Part shown: positions 21,460-34,470 of the stretch, in pieces
Layout of the letters: each line of letters starts with the position of its first letter
How positions within the stretch are numbered: the stretch's first letter is position 1
Assembly: GCA_036346355.1 (NCBI GenBank)
Contig: JAYEVF010000052.1
Location: 226,309-290,308 of the forward strand
Direction: 5' to 3'
From: Rhipidocladum racemiflorum
Taxonomy: Eukaryota; Streptophyta; Magnoliopsida; Poales; Poaceae
Length of the DNA stretch: 64,000 nt
Notes under the pieces: model-generated
Database searches by the model: none
Told to the model about the DNA's origin: nothing
Seen by the model: only the letters and a program-made list of their open reading frames with translations
Made by a program: the position numbers and the translations under genes

Positions 21460-21470
21460 TTGATAACAAC
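21460..21470 (-). other. 11-bp spacer between two LTRs, resembling a primer binding site remnant
   Basis: TTGATAACAAC matches the last bases of the plus-strand PBS text CTGATACCAAC with two differences. It may be all that remains of an internal region between the LTRs on each side. Confidence 0.45.
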
Positions 21471-22221
21471 TGTAACACCCCGGCATCTAGTATGCCCGAA
21501 TGCTACCAAACATAGACTAAACATCAACTAAATACCATACATGAAGACAAATTTCAGCAAAGGCACAAATGCTAAACACCGAAATTTCGGCAGCATCTCC
21601 TTTGTTTTATCATGATTTGAACAATAGCAATATCATAGCAAAATATTTCATAACATAAGACATCTAAAGCAGCAATATATAATGGATAAAACATCATCAT
21701 AAACAATTAAACCAAAACCAACCACACAAACATCTATAGCTAAGCAAAGAGGATCAACAGCACATTAAAATTAATCCATACACTTAGTTCAGGGCACTAT
21801 TATTATGATCATGACTCAAGGTTGTTAAATGTGACTGGAACTACGTGAAGATGTGTAGCTAATGCCCTTTCCCACATGCCGGTGTCATGGTACCTAAAAA
21901 AAACAACATAAACACAAGCGTGAGTTCATCACTCAGCAAGTATATTTCAATGGTACGAACAAAAACAATTACATGGCTACAACAACTCACATCATGTATA
22001 TCATCTCATTCATGTTCACAAATCATTATCTTCATCATTATGTATGCAATGCGATGCGATGCGATGCGATGCTCATATCTCCTTGGAAACTCATACCGGT
22101 ATGGTTGAGTACACACCCGTCGGTGTGCACCCTCTCCCCCCTTCCATCCCAAAGATGGAGGGTGCCTACTCCTCGCTTCCCCCACACCGCGGTGGATGGA
22201 ATCACGATGTAGCACTTACTC
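21471..22221 (-). repeat. LTR of the superfamily, part 1 (split by a solo LTR)
   Basis: It starts TGTAACACCCCGGCATCTAG and is interrupted at 22221 after TACTC. A GCGAT pentamer run (22050-22070) and the hairpin region (22110-22160) are visible. It resumes at 24479. Confidence 0.92.
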
Positions 22222-24478
22222 TGTAACACCCCGGCATCTAGTATGCCCGAATGCTACCAAACATAGACTAAACATCAACTAAATACCATAAATTAACATA
22301 AAATTACAGCAAAGGAGCAAATGCTAAAAACCGAAAATTTCGGCAGCATCTCCTTTGTTTCTCATGCTTCGAAGCAACAACAATAGTAAGACAAGATATA
22401 GCTTGGTAAATGACAACTAAAACAGCAATAACAATTGATATGGCAACACTTATATCTACAAACAGTGAATTCAATCATTTCACCAATTATAATGAAGCAA
22501 AAGATGAACTAAAGCTCAAAACCAAACCGAGCACTAAGTTTCGTGGCACAAAACTTATTATCATTTCTCCAAGTGATTAAACATAGACTATGAACGTGGA
22601 GCTACGTGTAGAAGTGTAGCTAAACCCCTTTCCCGCATGCCGGTCTCAAAGTACCTAAAAACAACATAAAACACAAGCGTGAGTTCATCACTCAGCAAGT
22701 ATATTGCAATGGGCAAAAAAAAAACAATTCAATGTAACATCACTACATACCATGCTCAACTTCATGGTCAAGTCATAATCTCATATTCAACATCATATTC
22801 ATGTCTCAAAATCATTGTTCACATGTCATCATCATCATGTATGCAATGCGATGCAATGCAATGCTCATATCTCCTGGAAGCTTATACCGGTATAGCTGAG
22901 TGCACACCCATCGGCGTGCACCCTCTCCCCCTTCCATCCCGTAGATGGAGGGTGCCTACTCCTCGCTTCCATTCACCACGTGGATGGAATCACGATGTAG
23001 GCCTTACTTAATGGCGTTCCGGACTAGTCATAACATTCTCACCGACCTTACCGGACTAGTTATGACTTTCTCATCGCCCTCGCCATGTCTCATGCCATGA
23101 ATGCAAAGATGCCAACATCATAAAATAATTTGCACATTTACTTAAACCATCATGGCATAGAATCATAATGGATCATTTTCATCATACCAATAGCAAGCAT
23201 TAAAGCATGGCATGTTATTGCATCATAAATTCAATTTCAACTCATCAAAACTAGCGATCTACAACTCGCTACCCATTCCAATAAACTTGCCTTAACCTCC
23301 GGCGACGGATTGATGAGAAGTAGTGGGCACTCCTAGGGTCACACCACCTGCACATAGGCATCACACACTCACAAACATGCCCACAAAACATTACACAACA
23401 TTCATCTAACCCGACTTCGCACCCTACTTGCAAAAACGCAAAAACAGAGGCTCTGTCCCGCCGGGACAGCATACTTCCAACGGCCATAACTTGAGTTCTA
23501 AGACTCCAAATCAATTAAACAAGTACATACTCACGTAGCTTAGGAAATTTCCAAACTTTTTTTAGGTATATGGAAAGACTGATTCGGACTTTAAAGTTGT
23601 TTAATCTACAGATTACCGTGATCTGTTCCAATCACGTCACAGATTTTAACACGCTCGGTAAAATAGCCATAACTTTCAAACGGCTGGGTGGAATTTAACG
23701 TTCTTTATATCCACTGAAAGATAATGAAATTATCTACAACTTCTTCAGCATCCGTACGTCCAGATTCGGATTCTAAATTGGCGAAAAACTTAACCCTAGG
23801 TCGACTGCTCATGCTGTCCAAAACAGAGAACGTGGCAACTTCTAGATCTAATCTAATCTACTCAATTCCAGCACCACCAATTGATCTAAAAACATGATAA
23901 TAACCCTTAGAACAGATCCTAGACCAACCCCAAGGATTCCCATGGCCATACCTTCGCCCAACGCACGAAAACCCAATGGATCTCCTCCCAGTTCGCGCGA
24001 TCTCCTTCCTCGCTCCAATCCCGCCGGATCTCCTCGTCGCGGAGCGCTCCAACGGATGGATCTTCGAGGTGTTGAGGTGGGGATCTCCCCTAGGGGCAGC
24101 AAGGGAGGTGGAGAGGTGGTGGAGGGGTGGTGGTGCAATGGGGAGAGGAGATGGGGCGGCTAGGAGGGAGATGAGAGGTGTGGCGGCTAGGGTTTGCAAA
24201 AGGGGAGAGGTGGGGCGCACAAGGGAAGGGTTGGATGCCCCAAGGCAGGTTATCCTGCCTCTCCCTCCCTCATGGGCCCAAAAATTCTCCCACCAAGGCC
24301 CTCGACACAACCCCCTTGGGCCTGAACTCCCCCGGAGTGGCCCAAACTCCCGAAAACAGCAGAAAATGTGAATAAACCTCACGACATAGTTTTAACATCC
24401 GATTTCATATTTCATAATGTTTTTAACCTCAACATTCACATTATATAAGGTCTCGGCATTCCGTAGTGTCACATACTC
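22217..24478 (-). repeat. Solo LTR 22222-24473 with target duplication TACTC
   Basis: The LTR runs from TGTAACACCCCGGCATCTAG to CCGTAGTGTCACA (2252 bp). TACTC at 22217-22221 and 24474-24478 is the target duplication. No internal region is present, so it is a solo LTR produced by recombination between the two LTRs of a former element. It carries the donor-like site near 23950 and the GC-rich leader at 24060-24260. Confidence 0.93.
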
Positions 24479-25946
24479 GTTAGCTCTCCGGAATAGTCAT
24501 AACTTTCTCACCGACCTTCCCCGGACTAGTTATGACTTTCTCACCGCCCGGGCCATGTATCTTGCCATGTATGCAAATATGCCAACATCATGAATAACTT
24601 GTACATTAACACATGGCATCATCATGAATAACTTGTACATTAACACATGGCATCATCACATAATAAACATATTCATCATATCAATGGAAAACATTAAAGC
24701 ACAGCATGTGAACATATCATATATTCAAATTTCAATCTCAATCAATCAAACAAACTACAACCCGCTACCCATTCCAATACACTTGCCTCCACCACGGGCG
24801 ACGGATTGGCGAGAAGTAGAAGGCACTCCCGGGGTCGCACCACCTGCACATAGGGACCACACACTCACAATCATGTCCACAAAACAGCGATGCAAACCCT
24901 CTTCTACCCCGACATTTACCAACTACTCGCAAAACCCAAAAGCAGAGGTTACGTCGTCGGGACAGCAGCCTTCCAAAAGGCATAACTCGGGTTCTAAGAC
25001 TCCGAATCAATTGAACGAGTACATCCTCGCGTAGCTTATTCGGACTCTAAAGTTGTCTAATCTACAAAATACCGTGATCTGTTCCAATCACATCACAGAT
25101 TTTAACACGCTCGGTAAAACATCAATAACTTTCAAACGGCTGATCAGAATTATGGGTTCTTTATACCCACTGAAAGGTATTGAAATTACCTACAACTTAT
25201 TCAACAGGCGGACGTCCAAATTCGGAATCTAAATTGGCGAAAAACCGAACCCTAGGTCGACTGCTCATGCTGTCCAAAACAAAGAATGTGACAACTTCTA
25301 GATTTCATCTAATCTACTCAATTCCAGCACCACCAATTGATCTAAAAACATGATAATGACCCTTAGAACAGTACCTAGATCAACCCCAAGGTTTCCCATG
25401 GCCATACCTTTGCCGGCCTTGCGACGAACCCAATAGATCTCCTCCGGATCGCTCCTCGCTCCTCGCTCCAACGGATGGATCTTCGAGGTGCGAGGGGTGG
25501 GAGGAGGCTACCCTAGGGCAGCAAGGGGTGGAGGAGAGGTGGTGGAGTGGTGGGGAGCAAAGGGGGCAAGGGGAGGGGGCGCACGGCCACAAGGGAGAGG
25601 GGGAGGTGGGGGGTGGCGGCTAGGGCAAGGAGGGAGGGGAAGGGGGAGCACATAGGAGGGGGGTGGTGCGCATGGCAGCAGGGGGAGCCCTTTTTACCAG
25701 CCCAAATAGGTCTCCAACTCCCACATGGACTCAAACTTTTCCCCACCAAGGCCCACGACCCTTTCCCCTAGGCCCAAACTCCCCCGGAAAGGCCCAAATC
25801 CCCGGAAACGCAAATAAACCTAATATCGTAGGTTTTTAACCTTAATTCCACATTTTATAATGTTTTTGACCTCAACATTCACATTTTGTAATGCCACAAT
25901 CTCTAATTTCACATTTTATAAAGTCTCGGCATTCCGTAGTGTCACA
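24479..25946 (-). repeat. LTR of the superfamily, part 2
   Basis: It continues 21471-22221 and ends CCGTAGTGTCACA. The leader region is at 25480-25700 and the donor-like CCATACCTTTGCC at 25403. The sequence following it is a different LTR fragment, not a target duplication. Confidence 0.9.
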
Positions 25947-26746
25947 CATGTTTCCCCGGAAAGGCCCAAACACCCGAAAACAGCCCGAAAACGCGATAGT
26001 AAGTCATACCGAAATGCCGAAATCTATAAAGTACGCTCTAGTACCTATTGTACGGAATGCTGTAGCCAAAAGGCAATTCATCCAAACGACCAAATGAATA
26101 AACCAACGCACTTTCATTTAAACATAAGTTTAGCACAAATACTACCATCTCTAGTATTCCACTATGCTTACTATTAAAGATTTCAATATTGACTATTTAC
26201 TCATTGTGAAGCCCCAATAGGACTTAACAAAAACCACATAACAAATTCTTTCTGTAATTACCTTTCCCAATACTCAAAAATAAAGTTTCTGGTGCTTATC
26301 ATAAGACATCCAAGCAGGACTACCTCATCATGATCCCCACGGACCATCAAATCATATAACATCATATTCTATATTTAAAACATAGTACTTCAGCAAATAC
26401 CTTAGCATGATCAACCTATCAATTTTATACCATCCATACGTCAACTTCTCGACAATCGAAACTTACTCAATCAATAAATGACTTCAACACATAAATGTTA
26501 TCTCCACAAGACAAAATTCGTAAGTAGGATTCTAAGATATACACTCATTAAGGATAGAGTCCTACACCATGTTAATTATCCAAGTTTCATTCCATCACAG
26601 CATGTTACAATGTCCTCCATTTTAACAATGGTTTTTCAACGATTAACCTTAAAAATTAACACCACTTCTAAGTCATCAATGTCACTTATTTGCACAATCA
26701 TAAAACAACAGCATTGCTTTTAATTACCCTATCCAAAGGCTATAAC
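25947..26746 (-). repeat. LTR-edge scrap and non-coding internal region, part 1
   Basis: 25951-26030 resembles the reverse complement of the U3 start of the 31154 LTR (AGGCCCAAACACCC, then a GTCATACCGAAATGCC segment). From about 26140 the DNA matches the internal region of the non-coding element, for example the segment also seen at 15650-15710. No coding potential is evident. It is interrupted by a solo LTR and resumes at 28953. Confidence 0.78.
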
Positions 26747-28952
26747 TGTAACACCCCGGCATCTAGTATGCCTGAATGCTACAAAACATGAGCTAAACAA
26801 CATCTAAATACCATGAATTAAGGTAAATTACAGCAAAGGAGTAAATGCTAAAACCCGAAATTTCGGCAGCATCTCCTTTGTTTTACCATGATTTGAAGGA
26901 GCAACAATAGCATAGCAATATAAGGCATTATGAGAGACATCTAAAACATCAATAATTAAAGACTTAACAACGATATAAGTCTATTTTCAAGCATGTAATA
27001 TCTCCAAGAGTCAAACGAACAATAAGACTCTCAAATAGCAAAGCTAAACCTTAAAGCAATAATCATCACACGCAGTTTATTATCAAAAACTAATTGAATG
27101 ACTTGTGGAATCAAATGAGTGAAGCTACGTGCGGAAGTGTGACTATTTCCCTTCCCCGCATGCCGGTCTCATGGTACCTAAAACAACAAGGAAAACACAA
27201 GCGTGAGTTCAAAACTCAGCAAGCATATTGTAATGGTACAACAAGAACAATTACATGGCAATAATATCTCACATCATGTAAACCATCTCATTCATGATCA
27301 CATATCATTATCATCATCATTATGTATGCAATGCGATGCTATGCTCATGTCTCCTTGGAAACTCATACCGGTATGGTTGAGTACACACCCGTCGGTGTGC
27401 ACCCTCTCCCCCTTCCATCACTAAGATGGAGGGTGCCTACTCCTCGCTTCCGTTCACCGCGGTGAATGGAATCACGATGTAGGACTTACTCATTTGGCTC
27501 TCTGGAATAGTCATAACTTTCTCACCGACCTTCCCCGGACTAGTTATGACTTTCTCACCGCCCGGGCCATGTATCATGCCATGTATGCAAACATGCCAAC
27601 ATCATAATTAATTTGTACATTAACACATGGCATCATAACATAATAAGCATACTCATCATATCATTGGCAATCATTAAGGCATGGCAAGTGGTCATATCAT
27701 GTAAGAAATTTCATCTAGTCTCAACTAGCAACCTACAAACCGCTATCCATTACAATACACTTGCCTCAACCACGGGCAACGGATTGGCGAGAAGTAGAAG
27801 GCACTCCCGGGGTCACACCACCTGCACATAGGTACCACACACTCACAATCATGTCCACAAAACAGTACGCAAACCCTCATCTATCCCGACTTTGCCAACT
27901 ACTCGCAAAACCCAAAAATAGAGGTTCTGTCCCGTCGGGACAGCAGCCTTCCAAAAGGCATAACTCGGGTTCTAAGACTCTGAATCAATTAAACGAGTAC
28001 ATCCTCACGTACCTTAGGAAATTTCCTAACTTTCTCTAGGTATATGGAAAAGCTGATTCGGACTCTAATGTTGTTTAATCTACAAAATACCGTGATCTGT
28101 TCCAATCACGTCACAGATTTTAACATGCTCGGTAAAACAGCCATAACTTTCAAACGGCTGATCGGAATTTCGCGTTCTTTATACCCACGGAAAGATATTG
28201 AAATTACCTACAACTTCTTCAATAAGAGACTGTCCAAATGCGGAATCTAAATTAGCAAAAAACTAAACCCTAGGTTGACTGCTCATGCTGTCCAAAACAG
28301 AGAACGTGGCAACTTCTAGATCTAATCCAATCTACTCAATTCCAGCACCACAAATTGATCTAAAAACATGCTAATGACCCTTAGAACAGTACCTAGATCA
28401 ACCCCATGGTTTCCCATGGCCATACCTTCGCCCGACGACCGAAAACCCAACTGATCTCCTCCCGGTTCGCGCGATCTCCTACCTCGCTCCAAATCCACCG
28501 GATCTCCTCGTCGCGGAGCGCTCCAATGGACGGATCTTCGAGGTGTTGAGGTGGATAACTCCCCTAGGGGCAGCAAGGGAGGTGGAGAGGGGAGGAGAGG
28601 GGTGGTGGCGCCATAGGGGAAGATGGAGAGGATGGGGAAGGGTGGAGGCGCATGGGGGGGCTAGGGGGTGGTGGCTAGGGTTGGGAGAGGGAGTTTGGGG
28701 CGCACCAAGGGGTGGGGGCCAGATTTGGCTGCCCAAAAGTCCCCCCTTGGGCCCAAACCCTTCCACCGGAGGCCCAATTCAACCCCTAAGGCCCAAAGTC
28801 CCCCGTAGAGGCCCAAACACCCGAAAACGGCCCAAAAACACGATATAAACGGCATAACGTAAAGTTTTAACCTCCATTTACATATTTTATAATGTTTTGA
28901 CCTCAACATCCACATTTTATAAGATTACGACACTCCGTGGTGTCACAATAAC
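26742..28952 (-). repeat. Solo LTR 26747-28947 with target duplication ATAAC
   Basis: This is a 2201-bp LTR from TGTAACACCCCGGCATCTAG to CCGTGGTGTCACA. ATAAC flanks it at 26742-26746 and 28948-28952. It sits inside the internal region of a non-coding element. The donor-like CCATACCTTCGCCC at about 28420 and acceptor-like GTACCTAAAACAAC at about 27175 are intact. Confidence 0.93.
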
Positions 28953-29106
28953 AATTTGCCACTACTCAACATACTCCAACTACTTAAGATAACTTAATAA
29001 ATTAGGCGATCACAAAGCTCTTAAAACATCATCAAACAACAAATCCTATACCTTCTCAATTGGCATCGATACTAGCATTTCAGGAACACGACTGCGTACT
29101 TCCAAT
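28953..29106 (-). repeat. Non-coding internal region, part 2
   Basis: It continues 26746 and matches about 16225-16395 of the complete element. It ends abruptly where the homology flips to the opposite strand. Confidence 0.75.
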
Positions 29107-31153
29107 TATGGAAAAGGTAATTAGGAAAAGAATCTGCGATGTAGTTTTTGTTAAATCCTGATGGGCATTCTCATTGAGTAAAATAGTGAATTTGGAAATC
29201 TTTAATGGTAAACGTAGTGGATTTCTAGATATAGTGGGATTCATGCTGAGCTTGTGTTTAAAACTTTTGGACTGGTTTGGTTGTTTGCTATTTTGGTTGA
29301 ATGCCTTTGGTCAAGGTGTTCCTTATGTTGCGTTTCAGAGTTTCCCAAAACTTGTAGTAATTGGTGCCAATCTTTGGTTTTGGCTAGAGTTGGAGTTATT
29401 TGGAAAAATGTGTTTGGTGTTTGCGTGTGCTTCAAAAAGGTGGATTTCATGAATGTTCCATTAGTGATTTTTTGTTAGTGAAGTGTTCTCTTTTGGGATT
29501 AGTTTCCCTTTCTCTTTGAGATAATTTGTGGCGGTTGTGGGTGCAGACGTTTGACTTGAGAATTGATGTTCTCCTCCAAAATGTTGATTTTGGTTGAAAA
29601 GCGATGTTTTACAAACTTAGCTTTCAATTGATGGTGGGTTATGATACGACGTGGTGTTTTCCTGTTAATGGTGTTGCCATCATAGTTTTTATGGATTATC
29701 GCAATCATTGATGTTATTTGTGATTCAATCATGTGATACCGAGAAAGAAGTCTTTTGGTGAATGACTATTCGGTATTGTTGTTACATGATGAATGAATGG
29801 TGAAAAGGAAACATGACATCGTTTATAGACATTTAATCATAAAAGAGTCGTTGAGCCAGGTCGGTGAGAAAGTCATATATGGATATATGACTAATCTAGA
29901 GTGCTCTTGAAAAGTGTGCATTCATGTCATGAATCGAGATTTCCATTGCTTTCTAGTATGAAAAGAAAGAATGAATAATTTCTGGTATTTTGGCCTGGTA
30001 TTTTGGCTATGGTATAGGAGATTTGTGTTTCCTTTGCGATTTGGCTTAGGAAAATAAAATGAGTGCTCTTTGGATATTGTTGAATTCTTTCCAAAGTGTA
30101 CGTTAGTGCATTGGATTCAAAGCGATGCATGGGGATCAATTGGGTCCATGGTTTATGGTTGAGCTTACTCGATGATTGTACTCTTTGTCCTGGTCCTTTG
30201 AGTGGAAGAATGTGAGGGCAAAACCTTCTTATAAAGATAAATCTAGTGTGGGTTGTTAATGACCTAAGTTATTAGGTGTTGCTAGTAGTTGATCGTAAAT
30301 AGTTTAAAAGTGAGGAGTAAAGGAAGGTTGTGTATGACCCAATTCAAACCTTCCTGGAAAATTGTTTCGTTGATGTGTTCCTCGGTAGGGTTGATTAAAC
30401 TATTGTAGACCACTTGGTGGTTGCTAGTAATTGCTTTTCCTTTTCGAAGTGTATTGGATCTTTCTGTCGCTGATCTATGAGCGAGTTGTGTCAACCGAAG
30501 TGGATTGTTCAGTTGTTATTGTTTTTGCGGGTTTAATGACCCGGGCCATAAAGTAGGCTTTTTCCTTTCGGTGGTAGTGGAGGGTAATGGTTTTTTTTGT
30601 AAAAGATCAATCTTTTTCAAGGTTTTAACCCCGATTGTTCAAGCAGTTGGTAGTCTTGGAGTGTTGTGTCTCACTTGGTTCGCATCGTCTGGAATACGAC
30701 GAACCACAGTAGAGAGGTTGAAGTGTGAAAACACTTTTGTGCGTGGGAGTTGAAGAGGGTTCTAGAGGTTGGTGTCGTGTTCTTCTAGGGAGTAACATCG
30801 GTTAAAGGGATCGGGCACTTTAGTGCCAAGGAATGCATAGAATGAGGAGTGTGAGACCATTTTCCTTCGTTGTCTATTTTGGAATTTATCCTATTGCTTG
30901 GGACGTTATGAATCCTTGTGTTAGTGCTTTGTGTTTCAAAGTTGAGTAAGATTCTGGCAAGTTTTGAATGTGAGTTATCGTTAGAGCCATCAGTCTTCGA
31001 GCCTTAGCTCTTTGGTTCTGAGTGCTAGCTAGTGCAAATCGTAGGGGCTTCTGAGCGGGTTCTGAGAAGTGAACCTTAGCTCCCTTCGATTTGGTTGTTT
31101 GCGAAGTGGCGTGTCTCAGATTCAGAGTCGAATCATTTTAAGGGGGGCGAGAA
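29107..31153 (+). other. Non-coding internal region in plus orientation
   Basis: It matches the reverse complement of about 13841-15760 of the complete element. For example the stretch around 29850-29900 carries GGTCGGTGAGAAAGTCATAT. It ends with a decayed palindrome (GATTCAGAGTCGAATC, 31119-31134) and the polypurine tract TTTTAAGGGGGGCGAGAA. Open frames such as 29174-29452 have no recognised motif. The 5' portion of the region and the 5' LTR are missing. Confidence 0.82.
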
Positions 31154-33479
31154 TGTAACATTAAGAATGTGACATTATCGATTTTGGCATTACGGTACGA
31201 CTTTTGTATTATGTTTTTGGGCCGTTTCCGGGTGTTTGGGCCTTCCCGGGGGAGTTTGGGCCATTTCCAGGGGAGTTTGGGCCTTGGGGGAAAAAGTTCG
31301 GGCTTTATGGGACCTTTTGGGCCAAAGGTAGGGGATCCTTGGCCCATGTGGGGGAGGGATTTGCGCAGCAGCCCTGCTGCCCCAGCGCCTCCACCCCTAT
31401 TGCGCACCCCCCACTCCCCTCTAACCCTAGCCGCCACCTCCCCCTTGCCCCTTGTGCCTCCACCTCCCCATCCCCTCCATAGCCGCCATCCTCCCCTCTC
31501 CTAGCAGCTCCACACCTCTGCTTCCTTAGGGTTCTTCGTTTCCTCGCTCGGTGGATCGCCGATCCGGAGATCTCCGACGATTCGCTGCGGTTCGGGAGGA
31601 AGGAGCGGCCGGAAGGAAGGAAGGATTCGTCATCACTCAGTTCTTTCAGAAGAGGTAACGACTCGTGGCTCTTTTGGGGTGTTCTAGGTGCTGCTAGATG
31701 GGAGAATCCATGCCTAAAATTCATGTATAGGTGCATTTTCTAGATGGGATTAGGGTTATTGCAATTCTGTCAAATGTTGTGATCTCGGGCAGATTGGGTT
31801 CCTGAGCTTCGGGCTCAGTTTTAGCAATTTTAGAGGCATTTCTGATTGGCCAACTGTTATGAAAGTTGTAGGTAATTCAATTATATTTAATTGAACATCA
31901 AGAACGTTAAATTATGTTCAGTCTTTTAAAAGTTATGGCTGTTTTACCGAGCGTTGTCATATCTGTGACGTGATTGGGACAGATTGTGTTCAACTATATA
32001 TTAGATAGTTTCAGAGGTCGATTCAGTTTTCATGAATACTTAGAAAAAGATGGGAAATATCCTAAGCTTCGAGAAAATGTACTCGTTTACCTTATTCGGA
32101 TTTTTAGAACTCAAGTTATGCTAGTTGGAAGCCCGTTGTCCCGTTGGACAGATTCTCTGGTTTTCGGGTTTTGGGAGAGGGTTGCGAAGTCGATGTAGTG
32201 GGTTGTCCTTGTTGTTTTGTGGACATGTTGTTGAGTGTATTATACCCATGTGCAGGTGGTGTGACCCCGGGAGTGTCTTCAACATCTCGCCAATCCGTCC
32301 CGCATGGGTGAAGGCAAGTGTATTGTAATGTTTGTGACTGGAATGGCATTATGTTTGCATTATGATGCGAGTTAACCGTTGATATGTTTGCTTGCCATGT
32401 TTGATTATTGAATGAGATTAAGTGAATATGAATTTTTAGATGGTTATGCATTTGTTGAATTAAGAATGTTTACAAAGTTTATTCTATGGTATATTGGTGA
32501 GTATGTAGAGACGATGAGAATGATAAAGTGATGATTGTGAGTAAGAGGATATTGTGCCTGACACCTGATCGATGGAAGGTAAACAGTGTATTCCTTGCAT
32601 TCATGGCATGAGGATTGGCCAGGATGGTGAGAAAGTCATAACTAATCCGGTAAGGTCAGTGAGAAAGTTATGACTAATCCGGAGCACCACTGAGAAAGAC
32701 CTACCTCGTAGTTCCATCCACAGTCGTGAATGGGAGCGAGTCAGTAAGAGTAGGCACCTTCCACGGGATGGAAGGGAAAGTGGGTGCACACCGATGGGTG
32801 TGCACTGGGCAATACCAGTATGTGCTAAGCAAAGAGATGTGTGCATTGCATTGCATGAATGAAGTTGTTTAATGAGATGCTTATAATGTTCTATGAGATG
32901 TTTATGAAGATGTTTTATGAAATGTTTATGATGATGATGTATGAAAGGTTAATGAAGATGTTTATGGATGATGTTATTGTTTACTCCATTGCAATACACT
33001 TTGCTGAGTGATGAACTCACGCTTGTTGTTTTATGTTGTTTTTTTAGGTATCATGAACTCGGCTTTCGGGGAAGGGAGTTAGCGTCACATCTCCACATAA
33101 TTTCATTCACCTAGACAACTACACACTCTCATTTGTAGTTGTAATGATTATTTTATTGCGCTAAACATGGATTATGCTATCTTGGGTGCTGGGTTTTATT
33201 GTTCCCTTCATATTTGTTCATGAAACGTTGGAGTTTAAATTACGGGCTTGAAATGATGCTATAACTCCTGTTACTGATGTTTTAGGTGTCATCTATTATG
33301 CTATTATGATGTGCTATTATTATTGTTGCTTAAAATCATGGAAAAACCAAGGAGATACTGCCGAATTTTCGATTAAACAATTAGCGTAGTTGCTGTAATT
33401 TATTGACAATTATGTGTTTTTGGTTGTGTCTAGAGCTTTTTGGGGGACATTCGCGGCATACTAGGTACCGGGGTGTTAC
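31154..33479 (+). repeat. LTR of a diverged subfamily, plus orientation (about 2.3 kb)
   Basis: It follows the polypurine tract, begins TGTAACATTAAGAATGTGAC and ends CCGGGGTGTTAC. The start contains two TGTRACATT units 14 bp apart, so the exact border could be 31154 or 31168. The leader (31370-31640) is GC-rich, the donor-like GAAGAG|GTAACG is at 31655, the acceptor-like TTTTTTTAG ends at 33047, and the hairpin at 32784-32805 is perfect. The bases after it (GTTGGTA) resemble the start of a primer binding site. Confidence 0.85.
31655..33047 (+). other. Putative LTR leader intron of the diverged subfamily
   Basis: The donor AG|GTAACG differs in sequence from the AAAG|GTATGATC of other LTRs but lies at the corresponding point at the end of the GC-rich leader. 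The acceptor has a strong T-tract. Retention of splice-like ends despite divergence supports function but does not prove it. Confidence 0.4.
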
Positions 33480-33480
33480 C

Positions 33481-33605
33481 GTTGGTAGATCCCCCCAAGG
33501 CCCAGGTTTCCCCGGAAAGGCCCAAACACCCTAAAATGGCCCAAAAACGCGATATTAAGTCGTACCGAAATGCCAAAATCTATAATATCATATTCTGTAA
33601 TGCCA
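33481..33605 (-). repeat. LTR terminal fragment, minus orientation
   Basis: AGGCCCAAACACCC and GTCGTACCGAAATGCC match the reverse complement of 31170-31260. Only the U3 terminal ~120 bp remains, and it forms an inverted arrangement with the LTR to its left. Confidence 0.72.
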
Positions 33606-33781
33606 CATCTATCTTACATGGTTATTGATCTTGACTAACATCACCTTGCTAGTAGCAACTTGAATCACTTGGTGTACTACGCATGCTGCATATTAGGCTG
33701 GTCTGCGTTAACACATACTACACTGGTGCAGGCTGGAACAAGAGAGCACTGAATATTGCAATAATAGGTCCCTAGGGACCA

Positions 33782-34470
33782 TTGGAGGTGCTCTCTGACC
33801 CCATACTGTACTTTTGCTGTATTTTGTTACCTTCTCTCTATGTTCCCGTACCATATATGAACTTATTTTCTTGCACTGCGTACTGTTTAATAAGCAACCA
33901 TTGGGTTCCACTCGTGGTTATTCTGAGTGAAAACAAAGTCTACACTTTTTACTCGCACAAGTAAGTACATTTCTCTAACCTAATACTTTACGTATGGAAC
34001 TACGTTCATTTTTTTGCCTCAATGGCATCTATCCAATGTGTATAGGAATTTCCTGTCTTACGTTGCTGAAGGTGGGCGACATAATGACAAACGACACAAC
34101 CTGCTGGAGTGCAAGCACTTCAAGGTACAACTGTCTAGCATAGGATTTTTTTCCCGATATCTATTATTCATCGCGTAATTTAAGTTTCTTTGTTCACAGT
34201 GTCATCAATAGGGTGTGAGGACGTATGTGGCTTCTATGTGATGCATCACATGTTGAACCTGGTCGGCGGCTCACAACTTTTCCCTAAGGTATAGAATTGA
34301 TTATTGCAGTACTGTCAATATAATATTGTCAATGTGATATATGTTTACATGTATAATGTTGTCAGCCTTTTACAATCAAATTTTTAAACTTAAATATATT
34401 AGTACACTACTTTCTATTTTGTAGGACCTTGATATCCCGTGAAGAGTCTAAGCAACAAAGATCTCAACAA
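33782..34470 (+). pseudogene. Ulp1-like cysteine protease of a CACTA transposon (decayed, four exons)
   Basis: Exon A (to 33960) ends NHWVPLVVILSENKVYTFYS, with the catalytic-type His-Trp at 33899-33904. Exon B (34046-34124) reads NFLSYVAEGGRHNDKRHNLL. Exon C (34200-34288) contains VCGFYVMHHMLNLVGG, matching the C-G-x-Y-V-M catalytic cysteine block of Ulp1 C48 peptidases, but a stop and frame change precede it. A fourth piece starts at 34425. Introns follow GT-AG: 33961-34045, 34125-34199 and 34289-34424. The role of the protease in CACTA biology is unclear. Confidence 0.65.

Noticed and set aside
29174..29452. Possible membrane protein (Trp/Leu/Phe-rich 92-codon frame)
   Set aside because: The segment is the non-coding internal region of the retroelement. 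The homologous regions near 15500 and 62100 do not keep the frame.
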